64,000 nucleotides of DNA from Comamonas thiooxydans. Lineage in GTDB: Bacteria; Pseudomonadota; Gammaproteobacteria; Burkholderiales; Burkholderiaceae_C. Location of the stretch: contig NZ_AP026738.1 in NCBI RefSeq assembly GCF_002157685.2, positions 5,704,001 to 5,768,000 on the forward strand, read 5' to 3'. This document shows positions 8,140 through 15,764 of this stretch, piece by piece (positions within the stretch are counted from its first letter, which is position 1; every line of letters starts with the position of its first letter). Below the pieces are notes generated by a model, which had not been told where the DNA came from, ran no database searches, and saw only the letters and a list, made by a program, of their open reading frames with translations. The translations under genes were made by a program, and so were the position numbers.

Positions 8140-9138
8140 TTACTGCGCCACGATATTGTGGCTCTTGACCACGGGCGCCCACAGCGCGGTCTCCTTGCGG
8201 ATCAGCTCGCCAAAGGCATCGCCCTTGACCACCCAGGGGGTCATGCCCTGGGCCTTGAGCTGGTTCTGCGCGGCCTGGGTCTTCATGACCTTGTCGATGT
8301 CCTCGGCCAGCTGCTTGACCACTTCGGGCGGTGTGTTCTTCGGAGCCAGCACGCCATACCAGGACGAAACGGCAATACCCGGAACACCAGCCTCGGCCAG
8401 TGTCGGCACATTGGGCAGGAAGCTCGAGCGCGTGGCATCGGTCACGGCCAGGGCGCGCAGCTTGCCCGACTGCACATGGGGCAGCACGGTGGGCATGTTG
8501 GCGATCAGCATGGGGATGGTACCGCCCAGGGCATCGTTCAGGCCCTGTCCCGAGCCCTTGTAGGCCACGTGCATGATGTCGGCACCCGACTTGTCCTTGA
8601 ACAACTCGCCGGCCAGGTGCAGGCTGGAGCCCACGCCGGGCGAGGCATAGCTGATCGAATTGGGCTTGGACTTGGACAGGGCCACCAGCTCCTGGATGGT
8701 CTTGGCCGGCACCTGCGGATTGACGACGATGACATTGGCCGCACGCCCCATGGAGGCCACGGGCACGAAGTCGCCGAACACGTTGTAGGGCAGCTTGGGC
8801 ATCAGCGTGGGATTGATGGTCAGGTTGCCCTGAGGCACGACCAGCAAGGTATGGCCGTCGGGCTTGGCGCGCTTGACCATGTCGATGCCGATGTTGCCGT
8901 TGGCACCGGGGCGGTTGTCGACGATGGAGGCCTGCTTGTACTCCTCGGTCAGGCCTGTGGCCAGGATGCGGGACAGGATGTCCACCGCGCCGCCGGCGGG
9001 GAACGGCGCAATGATGGTGAACTGACCGCTGGACAGCTGTTCGGCGGCACTGGCAGCGAAGGCCGGGGACATGGCGGCGGGCAGCGCAGCGGTGCAGGCC
9101 AGCGCCAGGCAGGACTTGAGGAAGGCGGAACGTTGCAT
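8140..9138 (-). CDS. Tripartite tricarboxylate transporter (Bug family) substrate-binding protein
   Basis: A 332-aa periplasmic binding protein. A signal peptide (about residues 1-28, MQRSAFLK ... AFAAS) precedes a mature part with family motifs such as APFPAGGAVDILSRILA, VDNRPGANGNIG and SYASPGVGSSLHLAGE. AGGAGA lies about 11 bp upstream of the ATG. Bug proteins bind small carboxylates, amino acids or aromatic acids. No TctA/TctB membrane genes lie in the window, so it probably uses a distant permease, as is common in this family. As the last gene of the cupin/hydrolase/IclR/AspDH series it may bind the substrate of the pathway. Confidence 0.9.
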   Translation of the reverse strand: MQRSAFLKSCLALACTAALPAAMSPAFAASAAEQLSSGQFTIIAPFPAGGAVDILSRILATGLTEEYKQASIVDNRPGANGNIGIDMVKRAKPDGHTLLVVPQGNLTINPTLMPKLPYNVFGDFVPVASMGRAANVIVVNPQVPAKTIQELVALSKSKPNSISYASPGVGSSLHLAGELFKDKSGADIMHVAYKGSGQGLNDALGGTIPMLIANMPTVLPHVQSGKLRALAVTDATRSSFLPNVPTLAEAGVPGIAVSSWYGVLAPKNTPPEVVKQLAEDIDKVMKTQAAQNQLKAQGMTPWVVKGDAFGELIRKETALWAPVVKSHNIVAQ

Positions 9139-9344
9139 GGTCTTGTCTCCTGGGAGAACGGAAATTTCAAAAAGGCTAAATGCCGATGCGCATCAGGCTT
9201 GATGCAGCGCAAAGGCCGGCGGGCAAAGACCTGACACCATGGATGCCATGCTCAGATGGGCGGTGCTTGCGCGCATTTTTGCAAGCACGCAAGCAAGACC
9301 GATGCCACCGGCACGGCACATGGCTGGAACGGGTCAGTACCGGG

Positions 9345-10145
9345 TTAGATGGCCAGGGAAGCCACGTTGTTGAGCACGGCGCGCACCACGCTGTACACGG
9401 TCAGCGCCGATGTCTTGGGGTTGGCCGCCAGCGGCTTGCCGCGCATGGTCAGCTCCATGGCGCCGAAAGCGCCGCGCGCCTCGACGTGGTGCACGTTTTC
9501 ATCGACGGCCGGGTCGGCGAAAAGGCGCACCATGGTCTTGTCCAGGCCCAGGCCCGCCAGCGACAGCGTGGCCGCCACATTGGCATTCTTGGGATAGAGC
9601 TGGGCCGCCTCGCGGGCCGTGCCTTCAAAGATGCAAAAGGCTTCGGTCAAGGCCTCCAGATCGCAGACTTGCTCGGCCGGAGTGCCGCTCCAGGCTCTGG
9701 GCGGCTTGCGGCCCGTGTAGACCACCGTGTCCAGTCCGCCGACACGCGCCGCCGCCAGGGCATCAATGCCGCCGATGGCGCCCGACAACAGCTGGGCCTG
9801 CGTCTTGCCAGCCTCGGCCGCAGCCTGTACGCGCTCGGCCATGCCCGGCGCGCTCAAAGCGCCTATGGATGCGATGACCGCAGGAATGCCGCGCGCCAGG
9901 GCCGGCAGCACATGCTCCTCGATGGCTGCGTGACCCGCGCATTCCACCAGCAGATCCGGCACCGCGTCAGCGGGCAAGGCCTGCAGCAGCTGCGCCTGTG
10001 GCGCCAGGCGGGCAGCCGTCTCGCGCACGGCTGCCGTAATCTCGGGAACCAGTACCCAGCCCACCTGCAACCGGGTATCTCCGCTCAAAAGCTCCAGAAC
10101 ACTGGAGCCAATCGCGCCGCAGCCAATCAAAGCAATATTTTTCAT
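9345..10145 (-). CDS. Aspartate dehydrogenase-type NAD(P)-dependent enzyme (NadX/DUF108 family)
   Basis: A 266-aa protein. The N-terminal Rossmann motif GCGAIGSS (residues 8-15) is followed by a C-terminal domain with GAIGGIDAL and the PKNANVAATLSLAGLG region characteristic of L-aspartate dehydrogenases. AGGAGG sits about 9 bp before the ATG. Characterised members oxidise L-aspartate to iminoaspartate/oxaloacetate with NAD(P)+. No nadA or nadC gene is nearby and a catabolic set surrounds it, so a degradative role on aspartate or another amino acid is more likely than NAD synthesis. It follows the second IclR gene by 42 bp. Confidence 0.85.
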   Translation of the reverse strand: MKNIALIGCGAIGSSVLELLSGDTRLQVGWVLVPEITAAVRETAARLAPQAQLLQALPADAVPDLLVECAGHAAIEEHVLPALARGIPAVIASIGALSAPGMAERVQAAAEAGKTQAQLLSGAIGGIDALAAARVGGLDTVVYTGRKPPRAWSGTPAEQVCDLEALTEAFCIFEGTAREAAQLYPKNANVAATLSLAGLGLDKTMVRLFADPAVDENVHHVEARGAFGAMELTMRGKPLAANPKTSALTVYSVVRAVLNNVASLAI

Positions 10146-10187
10146 CTCTAGCCTCCTGAAAAATGCGCTGGCCCGGCGTGATCGGGG

Positions 10188-10994
10188 TCAGCGCAAATGG
10201 TCCGGGTGCTGCTGGCGCAAATGAGCGGACAGAGTCTCTGCCGCCTCCTGCACCTTCTGCACCCAGAGTTGGGTTTTTTCGGGCCCCAACTCGGTAAACG
10301 GAATGGCCATGGCCAGCCCCGCTACCACCCGCCCGTCTGCGGCGCGCACCGGCGCTGCAATACTGGAAACGCCAGGCTCGTAAAAGCCCTCGCCCATGGC
10401 ATAGCCACGCTCGCGATCCTCGGCCAGCAGGCGCAGCAGCTCGTCGATATTGCGCGGCGTGCTCTCGGAGAACTGGGGCAGTTCCTCGCCGCCAAACACC
10501 GAGCGCAGCTGCGCGGCATCCATGTCATGCAGCAGGGCTCGTCCCAGCACCGTCGCGTGCGCCGGCAGACGCGATCCCACGCGCACAGCGCCCTGGAATG
10601 CTCCGGACGGAGTGACGCGTGCCACATAGACCACGGAAGTGCCGTCGCGCAATGCAAGATTGCTGGTCATGCCCAGCTCCTCGCACAAGGCCTGCAGCAC
10701 AGGCTCGGCCAGTTGCGCCAGCGGCTGGGTGGACAGGTAGTCATAGCCCAGGCGCAGCACGGCCAGACCGAGCCGGTATTCGGTTCCGCTGCGCTGCAGA
10801 TACCCCGAGTTTTCAAGCGTGGTCAACATGCGAAACACCGTGGAGCGCGGCAGCTCGAGGCTGCGCGCCAGCTCGGGCGCACTCCAGACCGGCTGCGCCG
10901 GACCAAAGCAGGCCAGCAGGCGCAGTCCTCGATCCAGAGCTGGCACGGTGTAACGATCTTGTTCGTTGGTTGAAATCTCAGGGGTTTCGCTCAT
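10188..10994 (-). CDS. IclR-family transcriptional regulator (second copy)
   Basis: A 268-aa IclR regulator with an N-terminal winged HTH (SAPELARSLELPRSTVFRMLTTL) and a C-terminal ligand-binding domain containing LPAHATVLGRALL. It is collinear with the IclR at 5144-6016, sharing the PALxRGLRLL start, the HTH and the LRLG segments. Unusually it lies inside an operon, 5 bp behind the hydrolase stop and 42 bp ahead of the AspDH gene. The two IclR copies probably respond to related effectors of one pathway. No strong ribosome site is seen, so its translation may depend on the upstream gene. Confidence 0.88.
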   Translation of the reverse strand: MSETPEISTNEQDRYTVPALDRGLRLLACFGPAQPVWSAPELARSLELPRSTVFRMLTTLENSGYLQRSGTEYRLGLAVLRLGYDYLSTQPLAQLAEPVLQALCEELGMTSNLALRDGTSVVYVARVTPSGAFQGAVRVGSRLPAHATVLGRALLHDMDAAQLRSVFGGEELPQFSESTPRNIDELLRLLAEDRERGYAMGEGFYEPGVSSIAAPVRAADGRVVAGLAMAIPFTELGPEKTQLWVQKVQEAAETLSAHLRQQHPDHLR

Positions 10995-10999
10995 AGCAA

Positions 11000-11878
11000 T
11001 CAGCTGGTATTAGGGCAATAGCTTTGGTTCAACAAAGATGCCAGCCTATGCGCGACCTCCATTGGTTGTTCCACGGGTGAAGCATGACCGGCAGCCGCAA
11101 GCGTACCGTAGTGCGCGCCCAGCATTTCGGACCAGGACTTGCAAGCTGCAGGTGTAGTCACGACATCGTGCTCGCCGACCCAAACCTCGACCGGCATGCC
11201 AAGCCTGCCCCGTGCCTGTGCCAGATCGCTGCCGCAAAGCAGCTCGACCGCCTGCGCATAGCCCTGCGGCTGCATGCGCGCCGTATTCCAGCGCACCCAT
11301 GCACGCACGGCTTCAGGAGCCTCGGAGGACACCAGGCGCTGATCGATGACGGCCGCCAGACCGGCGACACCCTTCTCGGCCAGCGAAGCCAGACGACCCT
11401 CGCGCACCTTGGCCTGCTGCTCGGCCTTGGCTGGGGCGCCGTAGCCGCCTGCCGGACTGATGAGCACCAGTTGCTCGACCAGTCCTGGTGCGGCCATGGC
11501 AGCCAGCCTGGCTGCCATCAGGGCGCCCAGCGAGTGTCCGACCAGCATGCAGCGCCGCACGCCCAGCACAAGCAGCGACTGGGCCAGCGTCTGCGCATAG
11601 TCGGCATCGGCAGGCGCCGGCTGGGCCAGCGGCGTCGACACGCCATAACCGGGCGCATCCCAGGCCAGGACACGCACTTTGTCAGCCAGCTGCAGCGCCA
11701 CATCCAGCCAGGATGCAGCCCCGGAGCTGATGCCATGCAGCAGCACCACCGCGAAATCGGAGCCGGCGTCGCCTGCCTCGCGCCAGGCGACCTGGGCCTT
11801 CTGCGGAAGCTTCACCAGCCGCTCGGGAAAACCGGTCTGCAGCTGCTGCAGTTTCAGCGACAGCAAATCCTCGTGCAT
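11000..11878 (-). CDS. Alpha/beta-fold hydrolase
   Basis: A 292-aa alpha/beta hydrolase. The oxyanion motif LLHG (47-50), nucleophile elbow GHSLGA with Ser116, acid Asp238 (VGEHD) and His265 (AAGHASPVEQP) form a complete triad. The frame extends 29 codons upstream into the cupin gene; MHEDLLS is chosen because it starts 8 bp behind the cupin stop. Hydrolysis of a meta-cleavage product, ester or lactone would fit the VOC and cupin genes of the locus, but the sequence alone does not identify the substrate. Confidence 0.85.
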   Translation of the reverse strand: MHEDLLSLKLQQLQTGFPERLVKLPQKAQVAWREAGDAGSDFAVVLLHGISSGAASWLDVALQLADKVRVLAWDAPGYGVSTPLAQPAPADADYAQTLAQSLLVLGVRRCMLVGHSLGALMAARLAAMAAPGLVEQLVLISPAGGYGAPAKAEQQAKVREGRLASLAEKGVAGLAAVIDQRLVSSEAPEAVRAWVRWNTARMQPQGYAQAVELLCGSDLAQARGRLGMPVEVWVGEHDVVTTPAACKSWSEMLGAHYGTLAAAGHASPVEQPMEVAHRLASLLNQSYCPNTS

Positions 11879-11886
11879 GACAAAGC

Positions 11887-12420
11887 TCAGCGCTTGATCT
11901 TGGCCAGAGGATGCTCGGGTGGATAGGTCGGGGTGACGGGCTTTTTGGCGCCCAACATCACGCACATCAGCGCATCCTCATCACCGACATTGATCTCTTC
12001 GCGGTAGACGCCGGGCGGCACCGAAACCACATCGCGATCGGTCAGGATGGTCTCGAAACGCTCGCCGTCCTTTTCCAGCACCAGCTTGAGCTTGCCGCGC
12101 ATCACGAAGAACACTTCCTCCACATCGGTGTGCAGATGCGAAGGGCCTTCATGGCCGGCGGGAATCACCATGGTGGAGAAGGTGAAGTTCTCCGACGGAA
12201 TGGTGTTGCTGTCGGAGGCCACGCCCGTGCCGCCCGTGCCGATGTAACGCATCTGGCCGCGGCGGTATTTGGGATCAAAGTCGGCCTGGAACTTCAGGGC
12301 ATCGAAGTCGTACTTGCGCGTGGCAAAGCGCGCAATGCGTGTGCTCATCCAGTCTTCAAAGCTGGAGCCCTCGGGGCGATCCCAAGTACGGGCGCTGTTG
12401 TCTTGTGCGATCTCGCTCAT
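11887..12420 (-). CDS. Cupin-domain protein
   Basis: A 177-aa single-domain cupin. Motif 1 is present as HLH at 95-97 with Glu101/102 (HLHTDVEEVFFVMRG). In motif 2 (PPGVYREEIN) the usual metal-binding His is Arg140. AGGAGA precedes the ATG. It is the first gene of the second operon, so its upstream region should carry the operon's promoter. The role could be isomerase, lyase or dioxygenase. The missing fourth ligand argues against a standard 3-His/1-Glu dioxygenase site. Confidence 0.8.
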   Translation of the reverse strand: MSEIAQDNSARTWDRPEGSSFEDWMSTRIARFATRKYDFDALKFQADFDPKYRRGQMRYIGTGGTGVASDSNTIPSENFTFSTMVIPAGHEGPSHLHTDVEEVFFVMRGKLKLVLEKDGERFETILTDRDVVSVPPGVYREEINVGDEDALMCVMLGAKKPVTPTYPPEHPLAKIKR

Positions 12421-12468
12421 ATGTCTCTCCTGAAACCGTTGTAGAACACAAAAAGCGATTTGCTTTTT

Positions 12469-12484
12469 GTTTTACTAATAAAAC
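12469..12484 (-). promoter_or_regulatory. Inverted repeat upstream of the cupin operon (candidate operator)
   Basis: GTTTTA-N4-TAAAAC is a perfect palindrome 49-64 bp upstream of the cupin start, in an AT-rich stretch unlike its surroundings. Its position suits an operator for one of the two IclR regulators. This is an inference. Confidence 0.35.
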
Positions 12485-12620
12485 CAGGTTCATTTGGCGA
12501 AACAATTATAAGAAGACTTGCCCGATATCAACAAGCACATTTCCTTGTTGCTGCGGTGGAGACAGGTATCGGTGCGGCGTTTGCCCCCGCCCACACAGGC
12601 ACCGACCTGAAAACAGGCAT

Positions 12621-12645
12621 AAAAAAAGGAGCGCCAAGCGCTCCT
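12621..12645 (-). terminator. Terminator of the acyl-CoA ligase gene
   Basis: A 7-bp stem (AGGAGCG / CGCTCCT, loop of 5) is followed on the minus strand by seven T. It lies about 35 bp behind the stop codon at 12680. Confidence 0.75.
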
Positions 12646-12679
12646 GTGAACTCGCCTTGAAGGACAAGATGAAAAACTC

Positions 12680-14356
12680 TCAAGCGTCGCGCAGCTCCCT
12701 GCGCAGGATCTTGCCCACGGGAGTCTTTGGCAGATCGGTGCGAAAGACGATGTGGCGCGGACGCTTGTAGCCAGTCAGATTGGCATGGCAGTAGTCGCGG
12801 ATGGCCTGCTCCGTCAATGCCGGGTCTTTTTTGACGACGACGAGCTTGATGGCCTCGCCGGACTTTTCGTCGGGTACGCCGACCACCGCGCACTCCAGCA
12901 CGCCGGGGCAGTTGGAGACCACGTCCTCGACCTCGTTGGGGTAGACATTGAAGCCGCTGACGATGACCATGTCTTTCTTGCGATCCACGATCTTCACAAA
13001 GCCGCGCTCGTCCATGGTGCCGATGTCGCCGGTGAGGAAGTAGCCATCGGCCGTCATGACCTTGGCGGTCTCGTCAGGGCGCTGCCAGTAACCAGCCATG
13101 ACCTGCGGCCCCAGCACGGCGACTTCACCGGGCAGACCCGGCTCGCTCACGTCCTGGCCGTCGCTGCCGACCAGCTTCACATAGGTGCTGGGCAGGGGCA
13201 CGCCTATGGTGCCCGAGTAAGCCGTGGCCGTGACCGGATTGCAGGTCACCGAGGGACTGGTTTCCGAGAGGCCGTAACCCTCGCAGATGGGACAGCCGGT
13301 CTTCTTGAGCCACAGCTCGGCCACGGCACTCTGCACGGCCATGCCGCCGCCCACCGAGACCTTGAGATGGCTCCAGTCCACGGTGCCGAAGTCGGGGTGG
13401 TTGGCCAGTCCGTTGAACAAGGTGTTCACGGCCGGAAAGCTGTGGAAACGATGTCTGGACAGCTCCTTGAGCGTGGCCTTGAGATCGCGCGGATTGGGGA
13501 TCAGCACGGTCTTGCCGCCGGTACGCATGGCCAGCATCATGTTCACCGTGAACGCGAAGATGTGATAGAGCGGCAGCGCGCAGATGCTGGTGGGCTGTTC
13601 GCCGGCCGGCACCTTCTTCATGGCAGGCTCGTTCCAGGCTTCGGACTGCAGCACGTTGGCGATGATGTTCCTGTGCAGCAGCACAGCCCCCTTGCTCACG
13701 CCCGTGGTGCCGCCCGTGTATTGCAGCAGTGCCATGTCGTCTGCCTTGAGCACCGGTGCGTTCAAGGTCGCACCACGCCCCTTGGCCAGTGCATCCTTGA
13801 AGCGCACGGCACCGGGCAGGCTGAAAGGCGGCACCAGCTTCTTGACGGAGCGCACCACGTAATTGACCAGCATGCCCTTCAAAAGGCCCAGCTCGTCGCC
13901 CATGGCGCAAAGCACGATGTGCTGCACGGCGCTGCCATGCATGCCGTCCTGCAGCGTCTTGGCGAAGTTCTCGATGATGACGATGGCCTTGGCGCCCGAA
14001 TCCTTGAGCTGATGCTCGAGCTCGCGTGCCGTGTAGAGCGGGTTGACGTTGACCAGCACATAGCCGGCACGCAGCACCCCGGCCACGGCCACCGGGTACT
14101 GGGGAATATTGGGCATCATCAGCGCCACGCGGTCGCCGCGCTGCAGCCCCAGGCTTTGCAGATAGGCGGCAAAGAGCTTGCTCTGCGCATCGACCTGGGC
14201 GAAGGTCAGCTCCTTGCCCATGAAGGAATAGGCCACCTTGTCGGCATGCTTGGCAAATGCCTCTTCCATCAAGGCCACCAGCGATGGATACTGGGACGCA
14301 TCGATGTCCGCAGGAACTCCCTCTGGATATGCATTCAGCCAAGGACGGTCACTCAT
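12680..14356 (-). CDS. fadD: Long-chain fatty acid--CoA ligase
   Basis: A 558-aa adenylate-forming enzyme that activates fatty acids as acyl-AMP and then acyl-CoA. The P-loop YTGGTTGVSKG is at 213-223. The adenine-binding motif GYGLSETSP, the hinge-proximal GDIG and the C-terminal GKILRREL with the catalytic Lys are all present. CGGAG lies about 11 bp upstream of the start MSDRPW. Length and motifs match FadD of beta- and gammaproteobacteria; a specialised acyl or aryl substrate cannot be excluded given the neighbouring catabolic locus. The gene has its own terminator and stands alone. Confidence 0.9.
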   Translation of the reverse strand: MSDRPWLNAYPEGVPADIDASQYPSLVALMEEAFAKHADKVAYSFMGKELTFAQVDAQSKLFAAYLQSLGLQRGDRVALMMPNIPQYPVAVAGVLRAGYVLVNVNPLYTARELEHQLKDSGAKAIVIIENFAKTLQDGMHGSAVQHIVLCAMGDELGLLKGMLVNYVVRSVKKLVPPFSLPGAVRFKDALAKGRGATLNAPVLKADDMALLQYTGGTTGVSKGAVLLHRNIIANVLQSEAWNEPAMKKVPAGEQPTSICALPLYHIFAFTVNMMLAMRTGGKTVLIPNPRDLKATLKELSRHRFHSFPAVNTLFNGLANHPDFGTVDWSHLKVSVGGGMAVQSAVAELWLKKTGCPICEGYGLSETSPSVTCNPVTATAYSGTIGVPLPSTYVKLVGSDGQDVSEPGLPGEVAVLGPQVMAGYWQRPDETAKVMTADGYFLTGDIGTMDERGFVKIVDRKKDMVIVSGFNVYPNEVEDVVSNCPGVLECAVVGVPDEKSGEAIKLVVVKKDPALTEQAIRDYCHANLTGYKRPRHIVFRTDLPKTPVGKILRRELRDA

Positions 14357-14481
14357 TCTTCTGTCTCCGTGTCTTATCGTCTGATCCGGCCATTGTGATA
14401 AAAAGCACGGTCGTTCGATACTGTAGTAACCCTAGGAAACAAGCCGGGTCACCTTGGTAACAGAAGTCAAAACCCATGAAA

Positions 14482-14511
14482 AAAGCCCGCAGGCATCAGA
14501 CTGCGGGCTTT
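14482..14511 (-). terminator. Terminator of the aldolase gene
   Basis: A perfect 11-bp stem (AAAGCCCGCAG / CTGCGGGCTTT, loop of 8) with an A-rich left flank, giving T-rich 3' ends on the minus strand. It lies about 60 bp behind the stop at 14570. Confidence 0.8.
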
Positions 14512-14520
14512 AAATGTTTT

Positions 14521-14562
14521 CAGCCTCCAGCGCTTACTGATAAAGCGCTGACAGCTATCAAA
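14521..14562. repeat. Short AGCGCT...GCTATCA dispersed repeat
   Basis: An imperfect palindrome CCAGCGCTTACTGATAAAGCG followed by CTGACAGCTATCAAA. The same core recurs at 19983-20027, 30284-30321, 47684-47773, 54181-54220 and 62637-62672. Confidence 0.7.
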
Positions 14563-14569
14563 CTTGAGT

Positions 14570-15634
14570 TTACTTGACCAGCTGGGCCAGATCGCCGGCG
14601 GTGTACTTCTTGGCCATTTGCTCCAGGCTATAGCCCTTGATCTTGGCGCCCTGGCCTTCGCAGCCGAACTCGATGTAGCGGGCCTTGCAGACTTGCTTGG
14701 CCGCTTCGCGGGCAGGCTTGAGCCATTCGCGGGCGTCGAACTTGTCGGGGTTCTCTGCCAGGAACTTGCGCACGGCGCCAGTCATCGCCAGACGGATGTC
14801 GGTGTCGATATTGATCTTGCGCACGCCGTACTTGATGGCTTCCTGGATCTCTTCCACGGGCACGCCGTAGGTTTCCTTCATCTTGCCACCGTACTGGTTG
14901 ATGATGGCCAGCAGCTCCTGGGGCACGGAAGAGGAACCATGCATCACCAGGTGGGTGTTGGGGATGCGGGCGTGGATTTCCTTGACGCGCGAGATCGCCA
15001 GGATGTCGCCCGTGGGCTTGCGGCTGAACTTGTAGGCGCCGTGGCTGGTGCCGATGGCGATCGCCAGCGCGTCCAGCTGGGTCGCCTTGACGAACACGGC
15101 GGCTTCTTCGGGGTCGGTCAGCATCTGGCTGTGGTCCAGCTTGCCCTCGGCACCGATGCCGTCTTCTTCGCCGGCTTCGCCGGTTTCCAGGTTGCCCAGG
15201 CAACCCAGCTCGCCTTCCACGGTGGCGCCGATCTGGTGGGCCATGGCCACCACCTTCTGGGTCACGTCCACGTTGTAGTCGAAGGACGAAGGGGTCTTGC
15301 CGTCGCTCATCAGCGAGCCGTCCATCATCACCGAGCCGAAGCCCAGGTTCAGCGCGCCCTGGCAGACTTCAGGCGTGGTGCCATGGTCCTGGTGCATCAC
15401 CAGGGGGATGTGGGGGTACATCTCGGCGGCCGCCTGGATCAGGTGCTTGATGAAGGGCTCACCGGCGTACTTGCGGGCACCGGCGCTGGCCTGCAGGATC
15501 ACGGGCGCGCCGACTTCGTCAGCCGCCGACATCACGGCCTGGACCTGCTCCAGGTTGTTCACGTTGAAGGCGGGGATGCCATAGCCGTTTTCAGCAGCAT
15601 GGTCCAGCATTTCGCGCATCGAGATCAAAGGCAT
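14570..15634 (-). CDS. fba: Fructose-bisphosphate aldolase, class II
   Basis: A 354-aa class II (zinc) aldolase that interconverts fructose-1,6-bisphosphate with dihydroxyacetone phosphate and glyceraldehyde-3-phosphate. HQDHG places the catalytic Asp83 and zinc ligand His84; further ligands are His198 (GTSHGAYK) and His232 (VMHGSSSVP). The insert with [10 protein letters not shown] is typical of the class IIB/Calvin-type subgroup of proteobacteria. Together with pyk, tkt and gap in this window it serves central carbon metabolism. A perfect hairpin lies about 50 bp upstream of its start. Confidence 0.95.
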   Translation of the reverse strand: MPLISMREMLDHAAENGYGIPAFNVNNLEQVQAVMSAADEVGAPVILQASAGARKYAGEPFIKHLIQAAAEMYPHIPLVMHQDHGTTPEVCQGALNLGFGSVMMDGSLMSDGKTPSSFDYNVDVTQKVVAMAHQIGATVEGELGCLGNLETGEAGEEDGIGAEGKLDHSQMLTDPEEAAVFVKATQLDALAIAIGTSHGAYKFSRKPTGDILAISRVKEIHARIPNTHLVMHGSSSVPQELLAIINQYGGKMKETYGVPVEEIQEAIKYGVRKINIDTDIRLAMTGAVRKFLAENPDKFDAREWLKPAREAAKQVCKARYIEFGCEGQGAKIKGYSLEQMAKKYTAGDLAQLVK

Positions 15635-15684
15635 GGTGGGTTCCGTTCAAAGTTTTGAGAGGCAACGCCCCCGGCGATGAATCA

Positions 15685-15705
15685 CTGCAGTGCGCCGCAC
15701 TGCAG
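15685..15705 (-). promoter_or_regulatory. Perfect hairpin upstream of the aldolase gene
   Basis: CTGCAGTGC-N3-GCACTGCAG, with 9-bp arms, lies 50 bp upstream of the aldolase start and 60 bp behind the histidine kinase stop. No T tract follows on the minus strand, so it is a weak terminator candidate. It may be a protein-binding site or a leader structure. Confidence 0.4.
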
Positions 15706-15764
15706 CTGTGGCCCGGGGAAAGACCAGCGGCCACACTTCGGTAACCGCTTAGTAACCGGGCATT

